Below, one piece after another: positions 24,413 to 33,762 of a DNA stretch of 64,000 nucleotides. This DNA comes from Crenobacter intestini (lineage in GTDB: Bacteria > Pseudomonadota > Gammaproteobacteria > Burkholderiales > Chromobacteriaceae): positions 204,190 through 268,189 of the forward strand of contig NZ_STGJ01000003.1 of assembly GCF_004919095.1 (NCBI RefSeq), in the 5' to 3' direction. How positions within the stretch are numbered: position 1 is the stretch's first letter; each line of letters starts with the position of its first letter. A program made the translations under genes and the position numbers. The notes under the pieces were generated by a model that was given only the letters and a program-made list of their open reading frames with translations, did not search any database and had not been told where the DNA came from.

Positions 24413-26200
24413 TTATAGATCCAGCCGATCGATGCTCCAGTCGATACGGTCAACCTCCGGCATTTCACGGCCATCGTCGACACCTATTTCCGATTTGATT
24501 GCGGATTCCAGTTTTTGATTCATCGCCAGAAGGAGTGCCGCATTGGCGGTCGGTCCTGTCGCCAGGTTGGTGACTTCGGAAGGGTCTGTCTTGAGGTCGA
24601 ACAGTTCGACATCGTTCCAGCGAAATAGCTCGTCCAGGTTGGCCGGCCGGTTCCGGTCGACCGGTGCGAAGTAGCGGGTAAACTTGTGTCTGCCATCAAA
24701 GACCGTACGCAAGCTGCCGCGTTTTTTCAGGTCCGGACGGTAGCCCGTGGCCTGAATGGCAGTCTTGGGGTCCTTCCCGGCAGCCTTTGCTTCGGAAACC
24801 AGTCGGGTCATTTCGCTGTCGTTGGTGGAAATTCCGCTGTAGGTGAAGAGGATATTTTCCCTGATGGCGTGCAGCCCTGCATTTTGCGGTGAGTTAAACA
24901 GTGGGGACAGGTCCTTGCCTGGCAGCTTCCGTCCAGCAAATTCGGCCGCCTGTGTTTCCGTGACGCCGCACAGTGAGAGCAGTGTCGGGGCAAGGTCGAT
25001 ATGCCCGGTCAACGCCTTGCAATGCTGCCCCCCATTCACATCCGGGTGGGAAACCAGCAGGGGAAGGTGAATGGCTTCCTGATACGCAAATGGCCCCTTG
25101 CCACGCAGGCCGTGGGCGCCGCCCATCTCTCCGTGATCGGCAGTAAAGACGACAATGGTGTTGTCAGTGAGGTTCAGCGCGTCCAGTTCGCCCAGAAGCT
25201 TTAATAGTTGCGTATCCACGGCCTGTAGCGAGTTGAAGTAAAAGTCGTTGAACCGCTGCCAACGCTCTTCCTCCATGGGGATCGCGCCCAAGGTATAGCC
25301 CCATGCTTTATTGAACTCCGCGTGCGCGGCAGGCCGGCCTGCCGCATCAAGCGGCTGTCCGAGTGTGGCAGGGAGTTTCGTCTGCCACTTCTTTGCGTAC
25401 ATGGCGTGCTGCGGGGCACGCGTTGCGTGCATGAGGAGTCGGCCGTTGTCCTGCACGGGCTCTCCCGGCCGATCCGTGTTGAAATACATGATGTCGTGAG
25501 GGTTGACCAGACTTACAACCATCGCCCAGGGTGTGCCGTCGGCGTTGAGTTGTTGCCCTTTCTCGCGCATCCACGAAACCGCGCTGTCGGCGATCATATG
25601 ATCGTGCTTGTATCCGCCCAGCGAATGCACGAGTACATCCCCAGGCCATGCAAAGTCGGAAAATCCGTACGCGTCCATTTCCTTGTCAAACAAACGCGTC
25701 GGCGTGCCCGTGTCAAAATCCTTGTTGAGGTGCCATTTTCCCTTGTATGTGGTGTAGTAACCAGCCTTGCGCAACATGTGCCCGATGGTGGGCACTTGCG
25801 TGGACAGTGGCTTTACATAGGGCATGTCGGTGTTTTCGAACATCCGGTTGTCGGGTGTCTGCAGCCCGGTCAACATGACTGCACGCGAACTGGTGCACAT
25901 CACCGCGGGGCAGTAGTGATTGTGGAAGGTCACTCCCTGACGCATCAGTTTCTCGTGGCCCGGACGTGCAAAACCAATCGGCAAGTTGTCCAGATACCGT
26001 TCCTGATCGGTGAAGACAAACAGTACGTTCGGCCTTCGGTTACGGCTGTTGAACTTAGCCGAGGAGACCTGCGCCCCTGTGCTGGGGGCTGTCTGGGCGG
26101 CTTGGGCGATCCCCGGTAATTGGGACAAGGCAAGGCCTCCGCCGAGTGCCATGAACTCTCTGCGGGAAATTGCGAGAGGCTGTTGTTTGCTGTCGTTCAT
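24413..26200 (-). CDS. Tat-exported sulfatase
   Basis: Arylsulfatase-superfamily hydrolase of 595 aa. A Tat signal (ISRREFMALGGGLALS, residues 11-26) sends it folded to the periplasm. The alkaline-phosphatase-like core follows: VFTDQ with metal ligand D65, and the sulfatase signature MCTSSRAVMLTG. C102 is the residue that must be converted to formylglycine; the usual CxPSR has Ser at the third position here. TADHGEMGGAHGL carries the second metal pair, and the GKGPFAYQEA lysine region is present. G+C and codon use are visibly lower than in neighbours, which suggests acquisition. No sulfatase-maturating enzyme is in the window. The substrate is unknown (sulfated glycan or choline-type ester). 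Confidence 0.9.
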   Translation of the reverse strand: MNDSKQQPLAISRREFMALGGGLALSQLPGIAQAAQTAPSTGAQVSSAKFNSRNRRPNVLFVFTDQERYLDNLPIGFARPGHEKLMRQGVTFHNHYCPAVMCTSSRAVMLTGLQTPDNRMFENTDMPYVKPLSTQVPTIGHMLRKAGYYTTYKGKWHLNKDFDTGTPTRLFDKEMDAYGFSDFAWPGDVLVHSLGGYKHDHMIADSAVSWMREKGQQLNADGTPWAMVVSLVNPHDIMYFNTDRPGEPVQDNGRLLMHATRAPQHAMYAKKWQTKLPATLGQPLDAAGRPAAHAEFNKAWGYTLGAIPMEEERWQRFNDFYFNSLQAVDTQLLKLLGELDALNLTDNTIVVFTADHGEMGGAHGLRGKGPFAYQEAIHLPLLVSHPDVNGGQHCKALTGHIDLAPTLLSLCGVTETQAAEFAGRKLPGKDLSPLFNSPQNAGLHAIRENILFTYSGISTNDSEMTRLVSEAKAAGKDPKTAIQATGYRPDLKKRGSLRTVFDGRHKFTRYFAPVDRNRPANLDELFRWNDVELFDLKTDPSEVTNLATGPTANAALLLAMNQKLESAIKSEIGVDDGREMPEVDRIDWSIDRLDL

Positions 26201-26235
26201 GGCTGACCTCTGTTCCGGGGTAAAGGCATCTGCTC

Positions 26236-26263
26236 AAGCTAGCTCACGACATATGGCTGTCAA
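26236..26263 (-). promoter_or_regulatory. Weak putative sulfatase promoter
   Basis: Minus strand TTGACA (26263-26258), a 16-base spacer and TAGCTT (26241-26236), 36 bases before the sulfatase start. The -35 is perfect and the -10 poor, which suggests a need for an activator if it is real. Confidence 0.3.
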
Positions 26264-26432
26264 CTGGCAACGATTCAGGCATTTTCTGCAACCGGGACAA
26301 GTAGTGGGTGAGGTCCGCTTTGGCGCTTATTGCTTGTCAGCGCCGCACTCGATGGCGCTGCTTGCGCGTGGTTGGGTCGCGGCCGCAGTTGGGCAGATTG
26401 GCAAGGGGCGGCAACGATATCGAGGAGTAACG

Positions 26433-26537
26433 ATGCAGAAACGGATGCCATGGATTTCTGCTTGGCTTGATCGCGAGCGCGAGGATCGGGGGTTCACGCA
26501 AATGGGGGGGCGACGCGGGCCGCCCCAGGCGTTGTGA
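26433..26537 (+). CDS. Possible 34-residue small protein
   Basis: A short frame starting MQKRMPWISAW has an unusually good ribosome site (GAGGAG, 6 bases before ATG 26433). It encodes a basic, Arg/Gly-rich tail and is followed 25 bases later by a strong hairpin. I recognise no family and see no clear promoter. It lies in the otherwise empty stretch between the divergent sulfatase gene and the end of the phn-like transporter. It may be a remnant or a chance frame. Confidence 0.25.
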   Translation: MQKRMPWISAWLDREREDRGFTQMGGRRGPPQAL

Positions 26538-26562
26538 ATGAGCAAGGCATCGTGCTGCAGTG

Positions 26563-26583
26563 CCCCGCCACAGTGTGGCGGGG
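26563..26583. terminator. GC-rich hairpin beyond the transporter operon
   Basis: CCCCGCCAC (26563-26571) pairs perfectly with GTGGCGGGG (26575-26583) around AGT. It lies 55 bp past the phnE-like stop, so it could end that transcript, though no T run follows on either strand. Confidence 0.4.
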
Positions 26584-26637
26584 AGGGGCAGGGGAGGCGC
26601 CGGCCAGCCGGTCGGCGCGGCTTTGGCAATGCAGCGT

Positions 26638-28209
26638 CTAGCCCAACTGTGCGCGCAGGCGGGCGCTGGCCGTCTCGGCCAGCCACGAGAGCATGACCAT
26701 CGCGACGATCAGCGTCGCCGCGGTCGGCATCTGGAACAAAGACAGCGCGAAGAACAGCGCGCCGCCGACGCCGCCGGCGCCGACGATGCCGAGCACCGAC
26801 GCGCTGCGGATATTGTTCTCCCAGCGGTACAGGGTGTACGCGAGCCACTGCGGCAGCACTTGCGGCAGCACGCCGTAGGCGAAGGCCGTGGCGCGGCCGG
26901 CGCCGGCCACCGCGAGCGCTTGGCGGCATTCGGCCGGCGTGTTCTGCAGCGTCTCGGCGAACAGTCGGCCGAGCACGCCGGACGTATGCAGCGCGAGCGC
27001 GAGCACGCCGGCGGCCGGGCCCAGCCCCAGCGCGAGCACCGCGAGCATCGCCCAGACGAGGTCGGGGATGCCGCGCAAGAGTGCGAGCAGCGCGCGCGCG
27101 GCCAGTTGCAGCAGCACGCCGAGTTCGCCTGCGGCCGGCAGCGCCAGCGCCACGGCGACCAGCACCGCGAGCAGCGTGCCCAGCACCGACATCGCAAGCG
27201 TCTGCCACAGGGCCTCAGCGAGCGTCGCCCACAGCGAGGCGGATAGGTCCGGCGGCCAGAATTCGGCGGCAAAGCGCGCGAGCGCGTCTGCGTTGGCGAC
27301 GCCGCCCTGCCACAGGGTGTCCAGCTGCCACAGGCTGGCGAGCACCGCCGAGGCGAAGGCCAGTGCCAGCGCCGTCGTGCCGCGCGGGGTGGCCAGTGCC
27401 TGGCGGGCGAGGCGGCTGGTGGCGTCGGCCGCGCCGACCAGCAGCAAGAAGGCGATCAGCAGCGTCGCCGTCTCGGCGCCGTTCATCATCTTGAGGCTGT
27501 TGTCGAGCAACAGCCCGAGCCCGCCGGCGCCGACCAGCCCCATCAGGGCGCTGGCGCGCACCGCGCACTCGAAGCGGTAGACGGTGTAGCTGACCAGTTC
27601 GGGCAAGGCGCCGGGCAGCACGCCGTAGGCCAGCCGCGCAAGGCGGCCGGCGCCGGCCGCGCCGAGCGCGCGTGCGTTCTCTGGCGGTTGCGATTCGAGG
27701 ATTTCGGCGTACACCTTGCCCAGCATGCCGCCGTAGGCGACGCCCAGCGCAAGCACGGCGGGCAGCGTGCCCAGCCCGATCGCGCGCACGAAGAGCAGCG
27801 CCCACACCACTTCGGGTACCGCGCGCATCGCGACCAGCACCCCGCGCAACAGTGCGCCCGCCGCGGCGGCCAGCGGCTGCGCTCGGGTGTGGCTGAGCGC
27901 AGCCTCGCCCAGCGTGCGGCAGCCAAAGTAGGCGGCGGGCGCGCCGACCAGCATGGCCAGCGCAAGGCCGAGCGTCGCGCAGGCGAGCGTGGTGACGGTG
28001 GCGGCGGCCACTTCGGCAAGCAGCGTACTGCCCAAGGCCGGCGGCCAGAACTGGGCGGTGAAGCCGGCCAGCGACGCGAGCGTGGCCGGGTCCGTCAGCA
28101 AGGCCGGGTTAAAGCCGGTCGCGCTGACGCACAGCAAAAGCAGCATGACAAGGCCGGCGCCTAGGCTTGCACGGCGCGCGAACAGGGGGTCTGGCACGGG
28201 GTTCAGCAT
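26638..28209 (-). CDS. phnE: Fused double PhnE-type ABC permease
   Basis: 523-aa inner-membrane permease made of two PhnE-like halves joined head to tail, each with a signal-anchor helix and about five further TM segments. The EAA-type loop that docks to the ATPase appears twice: ALGAAGAGRLARLAYGVLPG and ALAVAGAGRATAFAYGVLPQ. Standard phosphonate transporters use two copies of a single-half PhnE, so this is a natural heterodimer in one chain. ATG 28209 overlaps the ATPase gene end by 7 bp. The frame is open upstream only as an antisense-like shadow. The substrate (phosphonate, phosphite, selenate or another oxyanion) is not settled. Confidence 0.87.
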   Translation of the reverse strand: MLNPVPDPLFARRASLGAGLVMLLLLCVSATGFNPALLTDPATLASLAGFTAQFWPPALGSTLLAEVAAATVTTLACATLGLALAMLVGAPAAYFGCRTLGEAALSHTRAQPLAAAAGALLRGVLVAMRAVPEVVWALLFVRAIGLGTLPAVLALGVAYGGMLGKVYAEILESQPPENARALGAAGAGRLARLAYGVLPGALPELVSYTVYRFECAVRASALMGLVGAGGLGLLLDNSLKMMNGAETATLLIAFLLLVGAADATSRLARQALATPRGTTALALAFASAVLASLWQLDTLWQGGVANADALARFAAEFWPPDLSASLWATLAEALWQTLAMSVLGTLLAVLVAVALALPAAGELGVLLQLAARALLALLRGIPDLVWAMLAVLALGLGPAAGVLALALHTSGVLGRLFAETLQNTPAECRQALAVAGAGRATAFAYGVLPQVLPQWLAYTLYRWENNIRSASVLGIVGAGGVGGALFFALSLFQMPTAATLIVAMVMLSWLAETASARLRAQLG

Positions 28210-28997
28210 CGGGCGGGCGTCAGTGCGGTAGCGGGCGAGGAGAGGGCCGGGCCGGCGGGGCTGTCGCCCTCGTAGAGCGCGGCAAGCCGGGCCTCGTCGA
28301 CCTCGGACGCGGGCAGGTCGAAGGCAACGCGGCCGTCCCTGAGTGCGATGATGCGTGGAAAATGCGCGAGCGCGAGTTCGACCGAGTGCAGGCTCATCAG
28401 CAAGGTCGCGCCGCGCGCGCGCGCGTCCTCGCACAGCACGCGCACCGTCTGCGCGGCAAGGTAGGGGTCGAGCGCCGACACCGGCTCGTCGGCGAGCACG
28501 AGCTCGCCCGCCTGGTAGAGCGCGCGGGCGACGCCGACGCGCTGGCGCTCGCCGCCGGACAGTACATCGCTGCGCGCCCACAGCTTGTGCGCGAGTTCGA
28601 CCCGCGCGAGCGTCCGCTCGATGGCGGAGCCGTCGCGCGGCAGCATGAGGCGCGCGAGCGCGGCGAGCGTGCCGGTCTGCCCCAGGCGGCCGGCGGCGAC
28701 CGCGTGGATCACCCGCTGGCGCGCCGGCAAAGGCGGCGACTGCCACACGCAGGCGATGCGCGCGCGCAAGGCGCGGCGCGCGCGCGCGCCCAACTGCCAC
28801 GGCGCTTCGCCCAGCAGCGACACCTGCCCGCCGTCAGGCGCCGCGAGCGTGGCGGCGAGCGAGATCAGCGAACTCTTGCCGGCGCCGGACGGGCCGATCA
28901 GCGCCGCCTGCTCGCCCTGGGCGAGCGTGAGACTGATCCCGTCAAGCAGGCGCCGTTTGCCCCGCGTGAGTGACGCCGCGGCGAGGGTCAGGCTCAT
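28203..28997 (-). CDS. phnC: PhnC-like ABC transporter ATPase
   Basis: 264-aa ATPase that energises the fused permease. Walker A GPSGAGKSSL is near residue 35, the signature LSGGERQRVGVARAL and Walker B LVLADEPVSALDP follow, and the H-loop histidine lies in MSLHSVELAL. The sequence follows PhnC in order and length. It lies 9 bp after the substrate-binding gene and overlaps the permease gene start, so the operon order is binding protein, ATPase, permease. Confidence 0.87.
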   Translation of the reverse strand: MSLTLAAASLTRGKRRLLDGISLTLAQGEQAALIGPSGAGKSSLISLAATLAAPDGGQVSLLGEAPWQLGARARRALRARIACVWQSPPLPARQRVIHAVAAGRLGQTGTLAALARLMLPRDGSAIERTLARVELAHKLWARSDVLSGGERQRVGVARALYQAGELVLADEPVSALDPYLAAQTVRVLCEDARARGATLLMSLHSVELALAHFPRIIALRDGRVAFDLPASEVDEARLAALYEGDSPAGPALSSPATALTPARC

Positions 28998-29006
28998 CGC
29001 GCGCCC

Positions 29007-29852
29007 TTACTTCAAGAGGCCGGCTTCGCGGGCCGCCGCTTCGATGCCCGCGTAGTTGGCCGCCTTGGTCGGCACGAAGCGCGTCGCGCGCTGCAGTTCG
29101 AGGATGGCCTTGTGCTCGGGGCGCGCCGGGTCGAGCGCGAGGAAGGCGGTGCGGATGCGCTTTTGCAGCGCCGGCTGCAAGGACGCGCGCACCGTCCAGT
29201 TGTAGTCGTAGAAGGGCGGGGTGCTGCCGATCACCTTGACCTTGGCCGGGTCGACCTTGCCCGCCTCGTTGAGCTTGTCCCATACCGACGCGTTGAGCAC
29301 GCCGGCGTCGACCTTGCCCGAGGCGACCCAGGCGACCGTCGCGTCGTGCGCGCCCGAGTAGCCGACCTGACGGAACGCGGTTTCCGGCTTGATGCCCTGT
29401 TTTTGCAGGAAGTAGCGCGGCATCAGGTGGCCGGACGTGCTGGAGACCGAGCCGAAGGCGAAGGTCTTGCCCTTGAGGTCTGCGACCTTGTTGATCTGGC
29501 TGTTGGTGCCGGCGATGTAGCGCGAGGTGAAGCGGGTGTCTTCCTCGCGCTGCACCAGCGGCACTACCTTGCCGCGGGTATTCGCCTGCACGAAGGTGAA
29601 GCCGCCCAGCCACGCGAGGTCGACCTGGTCGGCGGTCAGCGCGCTGACCACCGCCGCGTAGTCGGTGACCGGCACGAACTCGACCTTCATGCCCAGCTGG
29701 CCGGACAGGTATTCGCCCAGCGGCGCGAACTTGCGTTGCAGCTCGGTCGGCGACTCGTCCGGGATGGCGGTGACGCGCAGCACGCCGTCGGCGTGCACGG
29801 CAAAGGCGGCGGACGCGAATACGCCCGCCAGCAGGATTCTGGCTTTCATCAT
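29007..29852 (-). CDS. phnD: PhnD-like periplasmic oxyanion-binding protein
   Basis: Periplasmic solute-binding protein of 281 aa with a Sec signal (residues 1-21, ending AVHA). It opens LRVTAIPDESPTELQRKFAPL and has VEFVPVTDYAAVVSAL, DLAWLGGFTFVQA and FAFGSVSSTSGHLMPRYF, the PhnD-type lobes. This subgroup (IPDE..TELQRKF, PLVQREEDTRFTS) has been annotated in databases as putative selenate-binding; other PhnD members bind phosphonate or phosphite. No selenium genes are in the window, so the ligand remains open. ATG 29852 or 29849. First gene of a binding protein-ATPase-fused permease operon. Confidence 0.85.
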   Translation of the reverse strand: MMKARILLAGVFASAAFAVHADGVLRVTAIPDESPTELQRKFAPLGEYLSGQLGMKVEFVPVTDYAAVVSALTADQVDLAWLGGFTFVQANTRGKVVPLVQREEDTRFTSRYIAGTNSQINKVADLKGKTFAFGSVSSTSGHLMPRYFLQKQGIKPETAFRQVGYSGAHDATVAWVASGKVDAGVLNASVWDKLNEAGKVDPAKVKVIGSTPPFYDYNWTVRASLQPALQKRIRTAFLALDPARPEHKAILELQRATRFVPTKAANYAGIEAAAREAGLLK

Positions 29853-29869
29853 GTCTCAGGCTTTCGTGT

Positions 29870-29953
29870 GCGGACTAAAGGCCGCATGCAAACTGGCAGC
29901 GTGCGCTGCCATAAAAAAACCGGCGCGAGCCGGTCAGGCGGACTAAAGGCCGC
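29870..29953. repeat. Pair of 16-bp direct repeats around the lgt terminator
   Basis: GCGGACTAAAGGCCGC occurs at 29870-29885 and again at 29938-29953, bracketing 52 bp. That interval contains the lgt terminator and a second hairpin (GGCAGC-GTGC-GCTGCC, 29895-29910). The pair looks like a small duplication or target-site-like footprint. Confidence 0.55.
29912..29934 (-). terminator. Rho-independent terminator of lgt
   Basis: On the minus strand ACCGGC-TCGC-GCCGGT (29934-29919) is followed by a run of seven T. It lies about 60 bases past the lgt stop and before the binding-protein gene. Confidence 0.8.
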
Positions 29954-29992
29954 CGGGGAACCGCCAGGCCCGGGAACGGGCCGGCCGCGATT

Positions 29993-30844
29993 CTAATTCA
30001 ATTTGGGTTTCTGCGGCCACAGGAAGAGCAGCACGCCGACGGCGATCATCGGCAGGCTCAGCCACTGCCCCATGCTGATGGTGTACGACTGGCCGAAGAT
30101 GCCGGCGTCCGGCGTGCGGAAGAATTCCGCGATGAAGCGGAACGCGCCGTAGCCGATCAGGAACACCGCCGAGACGCGGCCGGTCGCGCGCGGCTTGGCC
30201 GAATAGAGCCACAGGATCACGAACAGGGCGACGCCCTCGAGCGCGAACTGGTAGAGCTGCGACATGTGGCGGGGCAGGCCGCCGTAGGCAAGCCAGGTGT
30301 TCATGAGGTCGGGGTGGCGCTCGACCCAGGCGATGTCCTCGGCGCGTGCCTGCGGGAAGACCATCGCGCCCGGCGTGTTGGCGCTGGTGACCCGGCCCCA
30401 CAGCTCGCCGTTGATGAAGTTGCCGATGCGCCCGGCGGCAAGGCCCGGCGGCACTAGGGGCGCGATGAAGTCGGTGATCTCCCAGAAACCGCGGCCGTGG
30501 CGGCGGGCGAACAGCGCCATGGCGACCAGCACGCCGATGAAGCCGCCGTGGAAGGACATGCCGCCCTTCCACACCATCAGGATCTCGGCCGGGTGCGCAA
30601 GGTAGTAGCCGGGCTGGTAGAACAGCACCTCACCCAGGCGGCCGCCGAGCACCACGCCGAGCACGCCGTACATCAGCAGGTCGTCGAGCATCTTGGCCGT
30701 CATGAAGGTATTGCCGCGGCGGATGCGCAGGTTGCCCAGCCAGATGAACAGCATGAAGCCGACCAGGTACATCAGGCCGTACCAGTGGATGGACAGCGGC
30801 CCCAGGTGGACGGCCACCGGGTCGAATTGCGGATGGATAAGCAT
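29993..30844 (-). CDS. lgt: Prolipoprotein diacylglyceryl transferase
   Basis: Inner-membrane enzyme that attaches diacylglycerol from phosphatidylglycerol to the lipobox cysteine of prolipoproteins, the first step of lipoprotein maturation. It is 283 aa with seven TM helices. Hallmarks: [11 protein letters not shown] near the N terminus with the essential His, MSFHGGFIG, and the signature [26 protein letters not shown] is near the end. The length is normal. Several lipoproteins in this window (6.6, 11.5 and 33.0 kb) are likely clients. It is divergent from ilvD. Confidence 0.95.
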   Translation of the reverse strand: MLIHPQFDPVAVHLGPLSIHWYGLMYLVGFMLFIWLGNLRIRRGNTFMTAKMLDDLLMYGVLGVVLGGRLGEVLFYQPGYYLAHPAEILMVWKGGMSFHGGFIGVLVAMALFARRHGRGFWEITDFIAPLVPPGLAAGRIGNFINGELWGRVTSANTPGAMVFPQARAEDIAWVERHPDLMNTWLAYGGLPRHMSQLYQFALEGVALFVILWLYSAKPRATGRVSAVFLIGYGAFRFIAEFFRTPDAGIFGQSYTISMGQWLSLPMIAVGVLLFLWPQKPKLN

Positions 30845-31014
30845 TTGTCAGGAGCTGTGCGAATGCGGTAAAAGGAATGATGAAGAAATTATACGGAAAA
30901 GCGCCACTTGCCGCGTGCGAAAGCGGTGCGGGGCAAGGCTGCTTGCCGGCCGGCGGCACAAGACGCCGCGCGTGGCGCGCCGACAGCAAACCGCAAGAAA
31001 ACCAAGGATAGACC

Positions 31015-32871
31015 ATGCCGCAATACCGCTCCCGCACCACGACGGCCGGCCGCAACATGGCCGGCGCCCGCGCGCTGTGGCGCGCCACCGGGATGAAGGA
31101 CGAAGACTTCGAAAAGCCCATCATCGCCATCGCCAACTCGTTCACCCAGTTCGTGCCGGGCCATGTGCACCTGCACAATATGGGCCAGCTGGTCGCCCGC
31201 GAGATCGAGAAGGCCGGCGGGGTGGCCAAGGAATTCAACACCATCGCCGTCGACGACGGCATCGCGATGGGGCACGGCGGCATGCTGTACAGCTTGCCCA
31301 GCCGCGACCTGATCGCCGACTCGGTCGAGTACATGGTCAACGCGCACTGCGCGGACGCGCTGGTATGCATCTCCAACTGCGACAAGATCACCCCGGGCAT
31401 GCTGATGGCCGCGCTGCGCCTGAACATCCCGGTGGTGTTCGTCTCCGGCGGCCCGATGGAAGCGGGCAAGGTCAACTGGAACGGGCAGACGCGCAAGCTC
31501 GACCTGGTCGACGCGATGGTCGAGGCGGCCGACAGCCGCGTATCGGACGATGACGTCGCCGCGATCGAGCGCTCGGCGTGTCCGACCTGCGGCAGTTGCT
31601 CGGGCATGTTCACCGCCAACTCGATGAACTGCCTGACCGAGGCGCTCGGCCTGTCGCTGCCGGGCAACGGCTCGCTGGTCGCGACACACGCCGACCGCAA
31701 GGAGTTGTTCCTCAGGGCCGGCCGCCTGATCGTCGATTTGGCGCGCCGCCATTACGAAGGCGACGACATGAACGTGCTGCCGCGCGCGATCGCGAGCAAG
31801 CGCGCGTTCGAGAACGCGATGAGCCTGGACGTGGCGATGGGCGGCTCGACCAATACCGTGCTGCACCTGCTGGCCGCGGCGAACGAGGCGGGGGTCGACT
31901 TCAGGATGGCCGACATCGACCGCATCTCGCGTTCGGTGCCTTGCCTGGCCAAGGTCGCGCCTGCGACGCAGAAGTACCATATGGAAGACGTGCACCGCGC
32001 GGGCGGCGTGATGGGCATCCTGGGCGAGCTTGACCGCGCCGGCGTGCTCGATACCTCGGTGCCGACCGTGCACAGCGAGACGCTCGCCGCGGCGCTGGGC
32101 CAGTGGGACGTGGCGCGCCAGGGGCCGGACAGCGAGGCTGCGCGTTTTTACCGCGCGGCGCCGGGCGGGGTGCCGACCACCATCGCGTTCAGCCAGAGCA
32201 TGCGTTACCCGGAACTCGACCTTGACCGCGCCGACGGCTGCATCCGCGACAAGGCCGGTGCCTACTCGCAGGACGGCGGCCTGGCCGTGCTGTTCGGCAA
32301 TATCGCCGAGCGCGGCTGCATCGTGAAGACCGCCGGCGTCGACGAGTCCATCCTCAAATTTGACGGGCGCGCCCGCGTGTTCGAGAGTCAGGATGACGCG
32401 GTCGCCGCCATCCTCGCCGACAGCATCGTCGAAGGCGACGTGGTGGTGATCCGCTACGAGGGGCCGAAAGGCGGGCCGGGCATGCAGGAGATGCTGTACC
32501 CGACTTCCTACCTGAAGTCCAAAGGCCTAGGCAAGGCGTGCGCGCTGTTGACCGACGGCCGTTTCTCCGGCGGCACTTCGGGCTTGTCGATCGGCCACGT
32601 CTCGCCGGAGGCGGCCGAAGGCGGCGCGATCGCGCTGGTTGAAGAGGGTGACCCGATCCGGATCGACATCCCCGCGCGCAGCATCGAGCTGGCCGTCGAC
32701 GCCGAGGTACTGATGGCGCGCCGCCGCGCGATGGAGGCTCGCGGCGAGGCGGCGTGGAAGCCGGTGTCGCGCGAACGCGCGGTGTCGGCAGCGCTGCGCG
32801 CTTACGCGGCGATGACCACCAGCGCCGACACCGGCGCGGTGCGCGACGTCGACCAGCTTACGCGCCGCTAG
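31015..32871 (+). CDS. ilvD: Dihydroxy-acid dehydratase
   Basis: Cytosolic Fe-S enzyme that converts 2,3-dihydroxy-isovalerate or -methylvalerate to the 2-keto acid in valine, isoleucine and leucine synthesis. It is 618 aa. Cluster ligands lie in [11 protein letters not shown] and in [28 protein letters not shown] and [19 protein letters not shown] are further family blocks. The length fits the long form of the family with a [4Fe-4S] cluster. ATG 31015 follows AAGGATAGACC. It is single, with a terminator 33 bp downstream. Confidence 0.95.
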   Translation: MPQYRSRTTTAGRNMAGARALWRATGMKDEDFEKPIIAIANSFTQFVPGHVHLHNMGQLVAREIEKAGGVAKEFNTIAVDDGIAMGHGGMLYSLPSRDLIADSVEYMVNAHCADALVCISNCDKITPGMLMAALRLNIPVVFVSGGPMEAGKVNWNGQTRKLDLVDAMVEAADSRVSDDDVAAIERSACPTCGSCSGMFTANSMNCLTEALGLSLPGNGSLVATHADRKELFLRAGRLIVDLARRHYEGDDMNVLPRAIASKRAFENAMSLDVAMGGSTNTVLHLLAAANEAGVDFRMADIDRISRSVPCLAKVAPATQKYHMEDVHRAGGVMGILGELDRAGVLDTSVPTVHSETLAAALGQWDVARQGPDSEAARFYRAAPGGVPTTIAFSQSMRYPELDLDRADGCIRDKAGAYSQDGGLAVLFGNIAERGCIVKTAGVDESILKFDGRARVFESQDDAVAAILADSIVEGDVVVIRYEGPKGGPGMQEMLYPTSYLKSKGLGKACALLTDGRFSGGTSGLSIGHVSPEAAEGGAIALVEEGDPIRIDIPARSIELAVDAEVLMARRRAMEARGEAAWKPVSRERAVSAALRAYAAMTTSADTGAVRDVDQLTRR

Positions 32872-32903
32872 GCAAAGCCGGCGCTTGTGCGATAATCGGC
32901 AAC

Positions 32904-32931
32904 AGGCCGTCCCGTGCGGGGCGGCCTTTTT
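32904..32931 (+). terminator. Rho-independent terminator of ilvD
   Basis: AGGCCGTCCC (32904-32913) pairs with GGGGCGGCCT (32918-32927), one T-G wobble, loop GTGC, followed by TTTT. Confidence 0.85.
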
Positions 32932-32961
32932 CATGGATTGCATTTGAAGGATGGGGTAGGG

Positions 32962-33732
32962 GTGGCAGTAGGTAGTAAGGTGGCGGGACGCCGCGGGTTT
33001 CTGGTCGGGTTGGGCGTGCTGGCTTTGTCCGCCTGCAAGGAAGGGGCAGTCAGCACGCTGTTCGGGCGCGACCGCGCGTCGCCCTTGCGGGTCGGCATCA
33101 ACGCCGAGTACCCACCGTTCGAGTCGCTGGACGCGGCCGGGCAGCCGGTCGGCTTCGACATCGACCTGACGCGCCAGCTCGCCGCGCGCATGGGGCGCGA
33201 GGTCGAGTTCGTCAACCTGCCGTGGCGGCGCCTGCTGCAGTCCCTGTCGCAGGGCCGGCTGGAGATGGTGGTCTCGGCGATCGCGGTCACGCCCATCCGC
33301 CAGCGCAACTTTCTGTTGTCCACGCCTTACTACAGCGAGCGGCAGGCACTGCTGCGCCCGGCCGCGCTCGCCGCGCAACCGGTGCAGCAGCTCGCGCGCA
33401 TCGGCGTGCTCGAGGAGAGTACGGCCGAGGGGCATCTGGCCAGACTGGGGGTGGCCAGGCGCCATATTGTCGATTTACCGGACGCCGTGGCCATGGAGCG
33501 CGCTTACCGCGCGGGCGAGGTCGACGCGCTGTTCGGCGACGAGCATCTGCTCCTCGCGCTGCAGAAGAACGTATCGGGTGAACTGGGGCTGGATGCCGCC
33601 TTCGGGCTCGACACGTACGCGGTGGTGCTGGCCAAGGGCGAGGATGCGCTGCTGTTGGAGGTGAATGCCGCGCTGCAGGCGCTGCGCGAGGACGGGACGC
33701 TCGCGCACCTGACCGCGCTGCTGGAGGGGTAG
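32962..33732 (+). CDS. Amino-acid-type ABC solute-binding lipoprotein
   Basis: Family 3 solute-binding protein (PF00497 type) with a lipoprotein signal: RRGFLVGLGVLALSAC ends in a lipobox. LRVGINAEYPPFESLDAAGQPVGFDIDL opens the mature domain; SAIAVTPIRQRNFLLSTPYY and GVLEESTAEG follow. The start is uncertain: GTG 32962 has GGATGGGGTAGGG upstream; TTG 32944 and GTG 32980 are alternatives. There are no permease or ATPase genes nearby, so it is an orphan that feeds a distant transporter or serves as a sensor. The paired arginines resemble a Tat motif but Sec export is likelier. Confidence 0.82.
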   Translation: MAVGSKVAGRRGFLVGLGVLALSACKEGAVSTLFGRDRASPLRVGINAEYPPFESLDAAGQPVGFDIDLTRQLAARMGREVEFVNLPWRRLLQSLSQGRLEMVVSAIAVTPIRQRNFLLSTPYYSERQALLRPAALAAQPVQQLARIGVLEESTAEGHLARLGVARRHIVDLPDAVAMERAYRAGEVDALFGDEHLLLALQKNVSGELGLDAAFGLDTYAVVLAKGEDALLLEVNAALQALREDGTLAHLTALLEG

Positions 33733-33762
33733 GGCGCCGAAGCAGGACTTGGATGTTCATAA

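Larger units (their letters stand above)
26201..26637. other. Gene-poor stretch between sulfatase and transporter
   Basis: About 437 bp. The left part is AT-richer and holds the sulfatase promoter candidate. The middle holds the 34-codon frame with a strong ribosome site. The right part has the CCCCGCCAC hairpin. No known protein fragment or insertion sequence end was recognised. Confidence 0.5.
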
